This document shows positions 29,477-39,309 of a stretch of 64,000 bases of DNA, piece after piece. The DNA is from Spirulina subsalsa PCC 9445 (GTDB lineage: Bacteria; Cyanobacteriota; Cyanobacteriia; Cyanobacteriales; Spirulinaceae): positions 4,004,121-4,068,120 of the forward strand of contig NZ_JH980292.1 in the NCBI RefSeq assembly GCF_000314005.1. The letters run 5' to 3'. The position numbers and the translations under genes are program-made. Below the pieces are notes generated by a model. The model worked only from the letters and a program-made list of their open reading frames with translations, was not told the origin of the DNA and made no database searches. Numbering within the stretch: the stretch's first letter is position 1; the number at the start of each line of letters is the position of its first letter.

Positions 29477-29959
29477 TTAAACTTTAAACTTATTCAATTC
29501 TTCTATTGCTTCACTTCGATAATTTAAAGATCCTAAATCAAAAATACCAAATAACACTTTTTTTGTTTGATAAGATATAGGATTTTCACTAACAACTAAT
29601 CTAGCCCAATGTTCACAATTCCATCCTTGTATACCATAATGCCATTTATTATGAAAAGCATGAACAGAAGCTATCAGATTAGCTAATATTTCATCATAGT
29701 TTAAGTAAGCATTTAAAACAGCATCTTCAAATTATTTTTCAATTGTATGAATCGCAAGACTACCCTTATAGTAAAGTGCACCTTGTTTATTTGGCCCCCA
29801 AGAAATTCCATAATCATCTGATAAAGCAACTCCATAGTGCCAAACACCATCAAAACGTTGTATAAGTTTTCCGACTCTTTTTGATGATAAGTCCCAATAT
29901 TTCTTAATTTCAGCTATTAATTTATCGTCATCTGTTTGACTCATAATATTTTGACTCAT
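29477..29959 (-). pseudogene. LRAT/NlpC-P60-like gene split by an in-frame TAA
   Basis: The frame is 160 codons plus stop with a single internal TAA at 29734-29732 (codon 76), and reading continues in the same frame on both sides. The first part has RFDGVWHYGVALSDDYG, the second WNCEHWARLVVSENPISYQ. His (HYG) and Cys (NCEHW) are the catalytic pair of lecithin retinol acyltransferase-like proteins. Each half alone lacks one of the two catalytic residues. The tandem TCATAATATTTTGAC at the 5' end gives two possible starts. Confidence 0.6.
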
Positions 29960-30029
29960 AATATTTTTAATTATTATTGATTGATATATTTTGATTTTTT
30001 AATTACCTCATCAATGCTTAAAAACCAGC

Positions 30030-30158
30030 TTTGAGGAGGATTGGACGGAGGAGGGAATAGCGACTGAGTTATTAAGGGAGGGAGTGCCGAAAGAGGATAT
30101 TGTTTTGGCGTTCCATGACCCAGAGAGTCGGAAATTTACGGATTTTGCGATCGCTTGA
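30030..30158 (+). pseudogene. xisI 3' fragment
   Basis: Forty-three codons reading [18 protein letters not shown] through [15 protein letters not shown] and a TGA match the C-terminus of the intact XisI (27718-28062). The 5' two-thirds is missing. The downstream GGTGGGTAAGTTG also matches the flank of the intact copy, so homology continues past the gene. Confidence 0.85.
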
Positions 30159-30206
30159 GTCAGGTGGGTAAGTTGGGAGTGTTCCGACGGACAGAAAAGG
30201 AGGATA

Positions 30207-30308
30207 ATGGCCGCAAAAGATACTTATCATGAAGCTGTGAAAAATGCTTTAATTAAGGACGGTTGGATCATTACATTTGATCCTTATCCGATTAAAACTG
30301 TAAACTGA
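30207..30308 (+). pseudogene. xisH 5' fragment
   Basis: A Shine-Dalgarno (AGGAGG) and an ATG are followed by 33 codons, MAAKDTYHEAVKNALIKDGW then IITFDPYPIKTVN and a stop. This equals the first 28 residues of XisH and then diverges. It lies 48 bp after the xisI fragment, an order (xisI end, xisH start) expected from neighbouring cassettes that have lost their middle parts. 30309-30378 shows no gene. Confidence 0.85.
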
Positions 30309-30378
30309 GAATTATTCGGCATCCATCCCCTCCCCCATTTGCTTGAATGGGATACTTTGTCCAGCTTTTGCCTCTTCC

Positions 30379-33270
30379 CTATTCCCTATGCCGAACCTGA
30401 ATTGAAGGCGAAATAGTCATCAAATGCTCCAAATTGTGAGATTGTAGGGTCTTCAGAGGATCGGTTTGTTGACCCATTTGTTGGGTCAAATACCATTGAA
30501 ACCGATCGGCCGCTAGAGGGGGACTAAACCAATACCCTTGGGCATAATCGCAGCCTTCTTGATATAAAAACTCTAGTTGTTGCAAGGTTTCCACCCCTTC
30601 AGCAATGACGCGCAAATGTAAACCATGCGCCATCGCAATGATAGTTTTCACGAGGGACACGGCTTCAGGATCATGGGGAATATCCGTGATGAAAGACTTA
30701 TCAATTTTTAACACTGTAAAGGGGAAGCGCTTTAGGTAACTCAGGGAGGAGTACCCTGTGCCGAAGTCATCGATGGAAAGGCGTAACTCCAGACGGGTCA
30801 AGTCTTGGATCATCTCATTGGCCCCCGGTACATCTTCCATCAGCAAGCGTTCTGTAATTTCTAACTCTAAACAATGACCGGGTAAACCACTGTCACTTAA
30901 GGCGTTAGTAATGGCATCCACGAGGCCGTGATCTCGAAACTGCCGAGGGGACATATTCACGGCTACCCATAGTTCATATCCGGTGATTTCTCGCCAAGTC
31001 ATGGCCGCCTGACAGGCCTGGGAGGTGATCCACTCCCCGAGGGGATTAATCAGGCCGCTTTCTTCGGCGACGGGGATAAAGTGATCGGGGCGCACCATGC
31101 CTAATTCTGGACTATTCCAACGCATGAGGGCTTCTGCCCCAACGACAACGCCGGAGGCGAGATGAATAAAGGGTTGATAGTATACTGAAATTTCCTGATT
31201 GGCTAAGGCGTGACGCAGATGGTTTTCCAAGCGGATGCGCCGTTGGGCGGCTTCGTTCATGCTGTTGGTAAAGAATTTGAAGAGATTTCGCCCGGCCTGC
31301 TTGGCGCAGTACATGGCGGCATCAGCATGACTCATTAAGCCCCCAATATCTAAGGCATCGTCGGGATAGATGGCGATGCCTATACTGCCAGATAGACAGA
31401 CTTCCTCTCCGCCGAGATCAAAGGGCTGATTGAGGATATCGAGAATTTTTTGTGCGATCGCCTTACAAGCAAAAGGTTGTTCAATATCGGGCAAAATAAT
31501 CAAAAATTCATCCCCCCCCAAGCGCGCCACGGTGTCCCCACTGCGCAGGGCATCTAATAGCCGTTGAGCCGCTAACATCAGCAAATGATCCCCCATGGCA
31601 TGACCCAAGGTGTCGTTAATGTTTTTAAAGTGGTCTAAGTCCACAAACATCACCGCCACTCGTTTATTTTTGCGTTCCGCTTGGGCGATCGCTTGGTGCA
31701 TCCGATCATGAGCTAAAAACCGATTGGGTAAGTCCGTTAGCGCGTCGTATTTGGCCTGATGGAAGAGAATGGCCGCCGTTTCTTTTTGGGCGGTAATATC
31801 TTCTTTCACCGCGACAAAATGGGTAATCACATCGTTTTCATCCCGAATGGGCGAAATAGAGGCCTTTTCCCAAAATAATTGACCGTCTTTCCGTTTATTC
31901 TGGAACTCCCCATGCCATTCTAACCCTTCAGTAATCGTGTCCCACAGCATTTGATATTCTTCCTCACTGGTAAAACCAGATTTGAGAATACGAGGGTTTT
32001 TGCCGATCACTTCTTCCGCTTTATACCCTGTTACCCGCTCAAATTTCGGGTTAACATACTCAATGTCTCCCTCGGAGTTGGTAATCACAATTGAGGCCGG
32101 ACTTTGTTCACAAGCTTGGGAGAGGATTTTTAAGCGCTCTTCCGTTTGTTTGCGGGCTGTAATATCAGTCAGGGAGGCTAAATAGGCCGTATTTTCTTCC
32201 CAAGGTAATTCGACCACCCGCATATCCACAATAGCTAGGGTGTTATCGGGTCGATATAGGGCGATTTCTGTAGAATTTCCCGTCACCATAGGAACGCCCC
32301 AAATCGTGTTTAATAACTTCTGAGAGGAACGACCTAACAGTTGTTCGGCAGCCGGATTGACAAATAATACTTTGCCCTCTTTATCTACAATAATAATTCC
32401 ATTGGCAACTGTGGCAATGATACGCTGTAAGCATTCTTCTGTCTCCTGTAAGGCCGTTTCGGTCTTTTGGTAAGGGGTAATATCCAAAAAGGCCGCCATA
32501 AAGCACAGGGGCTGGTCTTCAGTATCGGTGATTAAGTTGGCGACGACTTGAACGTTAAATAACTCCTCCTGTAACCACTGATAATTGTTCTTTTTCCCCG
32601 TCAGTTCGCCCGACCAAGTGCGATCGCGCATTAAGGCTATGATAACCTTTTGAGCCGCTTCAGGCTCCTGCCAGAACGAATCCGCCGACCGTCCTACAAC
32701 TTCACTCGCTTGCTCATATCCCCACATTTTGAGAAATGCACTATTAACATAAGTTAAACGACCTTGCAAATCCGCCAAAGCAATGGCATTAATAGACCCA
32801 GCAATCGTAGAATTTTGTACCCGGTTTTTGGCAATTTCTTCCTGTAATTTACGATTTTGTTCCTTCAATTGTTGCGTGAGGTGATAAACTTTTAAGTGAT
32901 TGTTAATTCTGGCTAATATTTCATCATGTTGAAAGGGTTTCGTGATATAATCTACCGCCCCTAATTTTAGCCCCTTCACTTTATCGACACTTTCCGCTAA
33001 AGCGGTCATAAAAATGACAGGAATTTCCTGGGTTTCTGCGTGAGATTTTAACTCCCGACAAGCCTCAAAACCATCGATTTCTGGCATTAAAATATCCAGC
33101 AAAATTAAGTCCGGCTTCACTTTTTTTATTTTATTAATCCCCGTTCTGGCATCCCGTGCCACAAACACCTGAAACCCCGCATTTTGCAGCACAGCAGATA
33201 ACACCTGAAGATTAGCAGGCTGATCATCTATAATAAAAATGTTGATGCCGGAAAAAATAGCCATATTCAT
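30379..33270 (-). CDS. REC-PAS-PAS-PAS-GGDEF-EAL cyclic-di-GMP protein
   Basis: This is a 963-aa response-regulator-type protein. A receiver (about 8-125, phosphoacceptor Asp59) is followed by a coiled coil, three PAS domains (about 150-265, 280-375 and 385-510), a GGDEF cyclase (about 520-680) with an intact RLGGDEF, and an EAL domain (about 700-945) with EALMRW, EITERLL, DDFGTGYSS and KIDKSFI. Both catalytic sites look active, so it may make or break c-di-GMP depending on its inputs. The hybrid kinase just upstream, same strand, 116 bp away, is a plausible phosphodonor. Confidence 0.93.
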   Translation of the reverse strand: MNMAIFSGINIFIIDDQPANLQVLSAVLQNAGFQVFVARDARTGINKIKKVKPDLILLDILMPEIDGFEACRELKSHAETQEIPVIFMTALAESVDKVKGLKLGAVDYITKPFQHDEILARINNHLKVYHLTQQLKEQNRKLQEEIAKNRVQNSTIAGSINAIALADLQGRLTYVNSAFLKMWGYEQASEVVGRSADSFWQEPEAAQKVIIALMRDRTWSGELTGKKNNYQWLQEELFNVQVVANLITDTEDQPLCFMAAFLDITPYQKTETALQETEECLQRIIATVANGIIIVDKEGKVLFVNPAAEQLLGRSSQKLLNTIWGVPMVTGNSTEIALYRPDNTLAIVDMRVVELPWEENTAYLASLTDITARKQTEERLKILSQACEQSPASIVITNSEGDIEYVNPKFERVTGYKAEEVIGKNPRILKSGFTSEEEYQMLWDTITEGLEWHGEFQNKRKDGQLFWEKASISPIRDENDVITHFVAVKEDITAQKETAAILFHQAKYDALTDLPNRFLAHDRMHQAIAQAERKNKRVAVMFVDLDHFKNINDTLGHAMGDHLLMLAAQRLLDALRSGDTVARLGGDEFLIILPDIEQPFACKAIAQKILDILNQPFDLGGEEVCLSGSIGIAIYPDDALDIGGLMSHADAAMYCAKQAGRNLFKFFTNSMNEAAQRRIRLENHLRHALANQEISVYYQPFIHLASGVVVGAEALMRWNSPELGMVRPDHFIPVAEESGLINPLGEWITSQACQAAMTWREITGYELWVAVNMSPRQFRDHGLVDAITNALSDSGLPGHCLELEITERLLMEDVPGANEMIQDLTRLELRLSIDDFGTGYSSLSYLKRFPFTVLKIDKSFITDIPHDPEAVSLVKTIIAMAHGLHLRVIAEGVETLQQLEFLYQEGCDYAQGYWFSPPLAADRFQWYLTQQMGQQTDPLKTLQSHNLEHLMTISPSIQVRHRE

Positions 33271-33386
33271 CGTTTTTCATAATTCAAGCCTAGGGTTATA
33301 TCCAAGGGAAAAAACAAAAAATCAAAATCAACTAATTACGTTGCAAAATTACTGATTAAGTTGGTTGTTTAGGGATATTTAGTCAT

Positions 33387-35801
33387 TCATTTCGTTATGC
33401 AATCATCTGGCTGCTCGGCTAATTCAATCAGGTTAAAAATCTCCTGATCAGCGAACTCCTGACCTAACTCCCAAAGGCGATTAGCAAATTTTAGGTACAG
33501 ATGATCCAGTTTTTTTAAGCGGTCAATTTCTTGAAAAATGGTCTTAAAATCTCCCATCTCCAGAGCGTGTTTAATCCCTAATAACTCTTCGGGAGGAGGC
33601 AATTTCCAAGTTGAATGACCAGTTAAATGAGATGCACTCTCACATAAAGCACTATCCTCCAGACCAGATAGTTCAGAATCTGGAGGCCTAGCGGTTAACC
33701 AAGAAATATGCAAAAGTTTTTGCAGTTTGGCAAAAAGTTCTGGTAGATCAATGGGTTTCCCCATAAACTCATTATAACCGAAATCAGAACGCTCGAACTT
33801 TTCTAAATCTGAAAAGCTGGCTGAGATAGCAAGGATAGGTAAGGCTTTAAATTGGGGGAGTTTGCGTAAATTTTTAGTTAAAGAAAACCCATCCATCACA
33901 GGCATTTTAATGTCTGTAATCACTAAATCGGGACAGTTTTTAATCGCTTGTTCTAAACCTTCCTGACCATTAGTTGCAGAGTATACAATAAAGTCTAAAT
34001 TCTCTAACAAACTGATCAATAAAGAGCGGTTTTCTAAACGATCATCAACCACTAAAATTTTTTGCTTTCTCCCAGTATAGCCAATAATTTGCTCGAAAGG
34101 TTGGGAAGTTTGAGAGATATTTTCTACTCCCACTTCACTCAAATCTAAATCAAACCAAAATTCACTCCCTTGTCCTTGCTCACTCCGTACATTAAGCTTA
34201 CTCCCCATTAATTTAACAAGTTCTTGGGAAATAGTTAACCCTAACCCTGTACCTTCATAATGGGCTGAAGTGTCACCGACTTGTTCAAAGGGCAGGAAAA
34301 TATGATCAATATCTGCATTACTAATTCCTATCCCCGTATCTTTTACGGTGAAGCGAATGGGATGGAAAACATAGTTATGGGGATTTTTTTTCAAAGAATA
34401 GGGTAAACGTCGAACGGATAAAGTCACTGTGCCAACTTTAGTAAATTTTATGGCGTTATTTAATAAATTGACCAACACTTGTTTTAGTCGTTTTTCATCC
34501 ACATAGACTCCTAACGGTAAACGATAATCCATGTCAAGAATTAAGTTAATATCCTTCTGCATAGCTTTGGGTTTAATCATGGCGACTAGCCCTTCCAACA
34601 AGCTGGGTAAATGAACAGGATGAGGATAGAGTTCTAGCTTGTCTGATTCGATTTTAGACAGGTCTAAAACTTCGTTAATCAGGTTCAACAAATGATAACC
34701 ACATTGTTGGATAATATTCAGTTCTTCTTGTTGTTTAGGGGTTAAATTTTGATCCCGTTGGAGTAACTGAGTATAGCCCAATATGCCATTTAAAGGGGTG
34801 CGTAGTTCATGGCTCATGGTAGCCAGAAAAACACTTTTAGCTTGATTAGCTTGGTCGGCTTGCTTTTTCGCTTCTTTTAAGGTAACTTCTGCTAATTTAC
34901 GATGGGTAATATCTGCACAAATCACAACAATTCCGGTGAACTTTTCGCTCACATCAAGCATGGGTTTTGCTTTGATTTCAAACCATCGTTTTCCCTGATT
35001 GGTGGGCAAATATTTTTCAACGTCAGGGTTTTCTCGGCTCGGATCAAAAGTTTTAATATAGCGAGATAACCAGGGCAGTTTTAAGTTTAAAGTTTTCCCG
35101 GCATAGTATAACTTCCCTGAACCTTCAAGGGAGGTAAAGGTTTGAGCCGCAATTTCATTAAGGTTAACTAAATTATGCCGATCGTCCAAGAAAAAAACCG
35201 CTTCGTTTAAGCTTTCAAAAATTGTTAGATATTTGTTTTTTTCATTAGTTAACCAGCGATTTTTTGCCTGTAATTCCCCAAGCTCCTCATTTTCCGAATG
35301 ACTACTCCACTCTTGACAAAACCCCAATTCAATGCGGTCAAAAAAACGATGGAGAATGTGGGTATAATATTGGGACTGTTCCGGTGCAAAATCCCCAAGG
35401 TCTAACAGATCCAGATAGGTTTGACGATAATATTTCATCAAGCCCAAAAATAGAGGGAGTGTGATTCCCCTTGTGCGGTGTCGTTTGGCTTCGAGAATAC
35501 CAAAAGCGGCGATCGCATCTTGTGTAAAATCCATCTCAGGAGACAGTTCCCACGTCTCAGGAGGCTGTTTCAATGCCGCTAATAGGGGATCTGATAGCCC
35601 ACAGATAGAAGCCCGCCAAGCCTCTGCTAGGGTGGAGGTATAGGTGGTGTAGTGCTGGGCTTTGGCGTAGTGGAGGATGCGAGACATTAGCCAGTCTTCA
35701 TGGCTGGTGACTAATGTCTCAAGGGGGTCTAATGGGTAAAATGTACTCGATTCGGTGACTTTTTGCCCGGATTGTTCTTCTGATAATGTGCGATCGCTCA
35801 T
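33387..35801 (-). CDS. Hybrid sensor histidine kinase (PAS-HisKA-HATPase-REC)
   Basis: This 804-aa protein has an all-helical N-terminal domain of unknown type (about 20-170), a PAS domain (about 185-305), HisKA with His331 (MSHELRTPLNGI), a HATPase with G1 DTGIGIS and G2 GTGLGLTIS, and a C-terminal receiver (about 590-710, ITDIKMPVMDG). No membrane helices are seen. It is encoded ahead of the c-di-GMP protein in the same direction and probably signals to it. Confidence 0.92.
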   Translation of the reverse strand: MSDRTLSEEQSGQKVTESSTFYPLDPLETLVTSHEDWLMSRILHYAKAQHYTTYTSTLAEAWRASICGLSDPLLAALKQPPETWELSPEMDFTQDAIAAFGILEAKRHRTRGITLPLFLGLMKYYRQTYLDLLDLGDFAPEQSQYYTHILHRFFDRIELGFCQEWSSHSENEELGELQAKNRWLTNEKNKYLTIFESLNEAVFFLDDRHNLVNLNEIAAQTFTSLEGSGKLYYAGKTLNLKLPWLSRYIKTFDPSRENPDVEKYLPTNQGKRWFEIKAKPMLDVSEKFTGIVVICADITHRKLAEVTLKEAKKQADQANQAKSVFLATMSHELRTPLNGILGYTQLLQRDQNLTPKQQEELNIIQQCGYHLLNLINEVLDLSKIESDKLELYPHPVHLPSLLEGLVAMIKPKAMQKDINLILDMDYRLPLGVYVDEKRLKQVLVNLLNNAIKFTKVGTVTLSVRRLPYSLKKNPHNYVFHPIRFTVKDTGIGISNADIDHIFLPFEQVGDTSAHYEGTGLGLTISQELVKLMGSKLNVRSEQGQGSEFWFDLDLSEVGVENISQTSQPFEQIIGYTGRKQKILVVDDRLENRSLLISLLENLDFIVYSATNGQEGLEQAIKNCPDLVITDIKMPVMDGFSLTKNLRKLPQFKALPILAISASFSDLEKFERSDFGYNEFMGKPIDLPELFAKLQKLLHISWLTARPPDSELSGLEDSALCESASHLTGHSTWKLPPPEELLGIKHALEMGDFKTIFQEIDRLKKLDHLYLKFANRLWELGQEFADQEIFNLIELAEQPDDCITK

Positions 35802-36046
35802 ACCCCTCTAACTGCTTAGTGGGGTGACAAGTTTTAGGCCATCGATCCCGCATAATCCCCCCAAGCGGCATCTCCCAAAACTTGATCCCTAAGCAGATTC
35901 TGCCTCCTATTTACCATCTTAGAATGGTCAAGAAAGCTTAGGGACATTTTCCCAAACGTTCGTTACTTAAATTTACTTGAACTGAAGTTACTACTCATTC
36001 TTGGGGATCACTTAACCCTAAACGGAGTCTTTTATTTCTAAAAAGT

Positions 36047-37057
36047 TCAAACCACATTAAGCGTTAAAGCAATTTTTCCCATGGTAGAACCCGTTTCAAT
36101 AGCTTGATGAGCCGCCGCCGCTTCTGCAAGGGGAAAAGTTTGACTTAAATGCAGCCTTAAACGACCTTGATCAAACCACTCACCACACTGTTTTAAAATA
36201 TCCCCGTGATAGCGTTGGGCTTCCACTAACCCCTGTAACATAGGGGTTAACATCAACTCCAAACTAATCCGATGATTCCGTTGCCGTGCTACCTTTAGGC
36301 TACCTTGTTGATAGTTAGGTTCAAGCAATGTAACCACATCACCATAGATTTTAACACAAGGAAACGTCTCATAAAAGACCTTTCCCCCCACCGTATCAAA
36401 CCCTAAATCAACCCCCTGCCCCCCGGTCCACTCTTCAATCATTGAAGTAACATTACCTTGGGTATAGAGAATCGGCAAATCTGCCCCCAACTGTCGCACT
36501 AAACGTTCCTTATCCGGCGAACTCACCGTTGTAGCCACTTGCGCCCCCTTGAGTTTCGCCAACTGGATAGCGACATGACCCACACCCCCAGCCCCGGCGT
36601 GAATTAACACTTTCTGACCCGATTCTAAGCGTCCTCGGTCATAGAGTGCTTCCCAAGCCGTAATCAGCACCAGAGGGGCGGCCGCCGCTTCAGCAAAAGA
36701 GAGAGAACGCGGTTTTGGGGCCACATAATGCTCCTCCACAACCGCATATTCTGCATAGTTCCCTGTCCCTTGTTTCCCCAATCCCCCAGCGCAAAAATAC
36801 ACCTCATCCCCCGGTGCAAAGCCCGTCACCCCTGCGCCCACCGCTTCCACGACACCCGCCCCATCACAGCCCAACACCGCAGGCATTTGGTCAGGATAAA
36901 AGGTTCCCCGTTGTCGTAATTTGGTGTCGATGGGGTTCACTCCAGCCCCGTGGAGGCGAATTAGTAATTGCTGGGGATGGGTGAGGGTGGGTTCGGGAAT
37001 CTCCTGTAGGGTTAAAACCTCGGGACTTCCCGCTTGAGTCATGAGAATAGCTTGCAT
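36047..37057 (-). CDS. Zinc-independent quinone oxidoreductase-like (MDR family)
   Basis: This 336-aa protein belongs to the medium-chain dehydrogenase/reductase superfamily, quinone-oxidoreductase branch: MQAILMTQAGSPEVL at the start, AGVNPIDTKLRQRG, and the nucleotide-binding loop IHAGAGGVGHVAIQLAK. The structural zinc cysteines of classical alcohol dehydrogenases are absent. I start at the ATG at 37057 because the 25 codons upstream do not resemble the family. The substrate is unknown, probably an NADPH-dependent enal or quinone reduction. Confidence 0.85.
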   Translation of the reverse strand: MQAILMTQAGSPEVLTLQEIPEPTLTHPQQLLIRLHGAGVNPIDTKLRQRGTFYPDQMPAVLGCDGAGVVEAVGAGVTGFAPGDEVYFCAGGLGKQGTGNYAEYAVVEEHYVAPKPRSLSFAEAAAAPLVLITAWEALYDRGRLESGQKVLIHAGAGGVGHVAIQLAKLKGAQVATTVSSPDKERLVRQLGADLPILYTQGNVTSMIEEWTGGQGVDLGFDTVGGKVFYETFPCVKIYGDVVTLLEPNYQQGSLKVARQRNHRISLELMLTPMLQGLVEAQRYHGDILKQCGEWFDQGRLRLHLSQTFPLAEAAAAHQAIETGSTMGKIALTLNVV

Positions 37058-37167
37058 GGTCTTTTTTTGGCTAAGGATGAACAGTTCCATCCGGGAGGAT
37101 AGCATTCTTGAGGATTGTCTGTTCCAAATCACTCGGGTTGACGGTAATGCCGAGCAAGTTGGCAGGA

Positions 37168-37500
37168 TTAGGATCCCTTTTCAGAACGCCCACTATTCAT
37201 GTGGGCATCGCGATCGCGCTGATTGGGGAAGAAAATGCCTACTTTCTCCACGACTTCCCGATCTACAGGATCATCAGACTTGGCTAAACGAGCGTAATAG
37301 TAGCTATTAGCAATGGCTATATCCCCCGCACCGGCCGCACAAGCGCCAATTTGAGCGGTGTCATTACCTTCTGGAGAACGGGCAAAGTTCGACACAAACC
37401 CTCGTAACCATTGTCGGGTTCTCGCCGCCCCATGAATGGCAATCAAGCCCCCCACGAGCCATAGATTATAAACCATGAATACCACAGGGGAGCAAACCAT
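37168..37500 (-). pseudogene. Internal fragment of a FutA/IdiA-type Fe(III)-binding protein gene
   Basis: The 110-codon frame reads MVYNLWLVGGLIAIHGAA, FVSNFARSPEGNDTAQI, IANSYYYARLAKSDDPVDRE and VGIFFPNQRDRDAHMN. These are consecutive blocks from the middle of FutA/IdiA periplasmic iron-binding proteins (about 350 aa). The signal peptide, the N-terminal lobe and everything after HMN are missing, and the end (SGRSEKGS) is unrelated. I conclude it is a relic, not a gene. The assignment rests on memory of the family motifs. Confidence 0.7.
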
Positions 37501-37526
37501 CAGAGATTCCCAATCACGTTGACACT

Positions 37527-37547
37527 CCCCGCGCTAAAACGACGGGG
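37527..37547 (+). other. CCCCG/CGGGG hairpin, IS200/IS605-end-like
   Basis: CCCCG-cgctaaaacga-CGGGG followed by TTTTAAAG lies at the broken futA edge, just before the methyltransferase. Similar short hairpins border IS200/IS605 elements in cyanobacteria, so it may mark a lost insertion. A terminator reading is also possible. Confidence 0.35.
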
Positions 37548-37599
37548 TTTTAAAGCCAAATTTCCGATAAAATCTGTCTTGCACTTCAACAATCACATT

Positions 37600-38517
37600 A
37601 TGACTGCACTCACAACCAAAGAACCGGATTTTGTCTCCCGTGTGATCAATGGACTCCTCTCCGTTAAACCCTTAGCCGAATTTGCCAAATCCCGCGCTCG
37701 TACCATGATGATCCAACGGGCCCAACGGATTGGGGTGAATTGGCCCGAACGGGTAGAACAGTTACAAGCGCTGGATTGGCAGGAGCGCTTTACTCAAATT
37801 CAAAATCCTACTGTCACCTATCCGGCCTATTATCAGGTGTCCTTCCATGCTTACGAAAAAGGGGATTTAAGCTGGGATGCGGCCTGGGAGGTGGAATGTG
37901 CCGCGTTAACCGTGCATTCCACCTTGTGGGGGGGTGAAGATCCCGCAGGCGATCGCAAACTCCGGGACAGTTACCACAACGCCTTAAACACCCAACTATC
38001 AACCCCCCCTCAAAACATTCTCGATCTCGGCTGTAGTACGGGAATGAGTACTTTTGCTCTACAAGATCACTATCCCCAGGCCACCCTCACCGGATTAGAC
38101 TTATCCCCCTACTTCCTCGCCGTCGCCCACTATAATAGCGAGCAACAACAACGGGCTGTGACCTGGCACCACGCCCCCGCCGAAGCTAGCGGATTACCCC
38201 CTCAATCCTTTGATCTCGTCTCCAGTTGTCTAATGTTCCATGAACTGCCCCAAGCGGCCGCCCGTGCCATTTTAGCCGAAGCCCAGCGCCTATTACGTCC
38301 GGGGGGGTACTTCGCCCTCATGGACATGAATCCTCGCTCTTCAGTTTATGCCACCATGCCCCCCTATATCCTCACCCTACTTAAAAGCACCGAACCTTAC
38401 TTAGATCAATATTTCAGCCTAGATTTAGAACAAGCCCTAAGCGAGGCCGGATTTGAGCAACCCACGATCACCCCTTGCACCCCTCGCCATCGAGCCGTCA
38501 TCGCTAAACGGAAATAA
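37600..38517 (+). CDS. SAM-dependent methyltransferase (class I)
   Basis: This 305-aa protein has the Rossmann motif ILDLGCSTGMSTFALQ, motif II GLDLSPYFLAVA, post-motif FDLVSSCLMFHEL and LLRPGGYFALMDMNP, all standard for class I methyltransferases. The N-terminal 120 residues are a helical cap. I start at the ATG at 37600 (MTALTTKEPDF) because the 27 codons upstream run through the IS-like hairpin. The substrate is unknown. The gene stands alone, 75 bp before nblR. Confidence 0.88.
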   Translation: MTALTTKEPDFVSRVINGLLSVKPLAEFAKSRARTMMIQRAQRIGVNWPERVEQLQALDWQERFTQIQNPTVTYPAYYQVSFHAYEKGDLSWDAAWEVECAALTVHSTLWGGEDPAGDRKLRDSYHNALNTQLSTPPQNILDLGCSTGMSTFALQDHYPQATLTGLDLSPYFLAVAHYNSEQQQRAVTWHHAPAEASGLPPQSFDLVSSCLMFHELPQAAARAILAEAQRLLRPGGYFALMDMNPRSSVYATMPPYILTLLKSTEPYLDQYFSLDLEQALSEAGFEQPTITPCTPRHRAVIAKRK

Positions 38518-38592
38518 TCCTAACCTTCTGGTTCAGATCGGGGGAGGAGATGCTATATATAAATCGATAACCTAAGCATTTATGCTGAATCT

Positions 38593-39309
38593 ATGCTTTC
38601 TCCGTCATCAAACGATTTGGGATCTTTGGGCGATCGCACCTCTACCGTGTTATTGGTCAAAACGGAAGAGTCCCTAACCCACCCCATAAGCTTGGATTTA
38701 CGAGGGGCGGGTTATGAGGTGATGATTTTATCAGACCTGATGCAAGCACTAGACCAGATCATTGAAATCCAACCCGCCATGATTGTCATTGACCAAACCC
38801 AAGCGGGAGAAGCAGGATATCAGTTGTGCCGTCAAATTCGCAGCACCAAATACCGACTCCCCATTTTGATGTATATGGAACGGGAAACCGTCGAAGATCG
38901 AGCCGCCTGTTTGGAGGCTGGAGCCGATGATTATATTCTCAAACCCTATCGCTCCGATCTGTTTTTGCAATTACTGGAACTTTATCTCCAACCCCCCCTT
39001 CATTCTTCAGAACAGTTACGCTTTGGGGACTTGGTACTGGATTTAAGCCATCGTCGAGCCATGCGCAACAGTCGAGAATTTGACCTCACCATGAAGGAAT
39101 TTGAGTTATTAAAATACCTCATGTCCCATCCTCGGGAAGTCGTAACACGGGAACAAATCCTCGAAAATGTCTGGGGGTATGATTTTATGGGGGAATCCAA
39201 CGTCATTGAAGTGTATATCCGCTATTTGCGCCTTAAAATCGAAGATGATGGCGAAAAAAGACTTATTCAAACCGTTCGGGGGGTGGGTTATGTTTTACGG
39301 GAACCCTAA
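38593..39309 (+). CDS. nblR: NblR-type OmpR-family response regulator
   Basis: This 238-aa protein has a receiver (15-135) and a winged-helix DNA-binding domain (about 140-237, LTMKEFELLKYLMSHP and NVIEVYIRYLRLKI). The acidic pair of normal receivers is missing: the first strand reads LLVKTEES instead of a DD. Asp67 and Lys (LKPY) remain. This atypical receiver and the segment YDFMGESNVIEVY match NblR as I know it, the regulator of phycobilisome breakdown under nutrient stress, which may work without phosphorylation. Its end overlaps the DUF192 gene by 20 bp. Confidence 0.75.
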   Translation: MLSPSSNDLGSLGDRTSTVLLVKTEESLTHPISLDLRGAGYEVMILSDLMQALDQIIEIQPAMIVIDQTQAGEAGYQLCRQIRSTKYRLPILMYMERETVEDRAACLEAGADDYILKPYRSDLFLQLLELYLQPPLHSSEQLRFGDLVLDLSHRRAMRNSREFDLTMKEFELLKYLMSHPREVVTREQILENVWGYDFMGESNVIEVYIRYLRLKIEDDGEKRLIQTVRGVGYVLREP

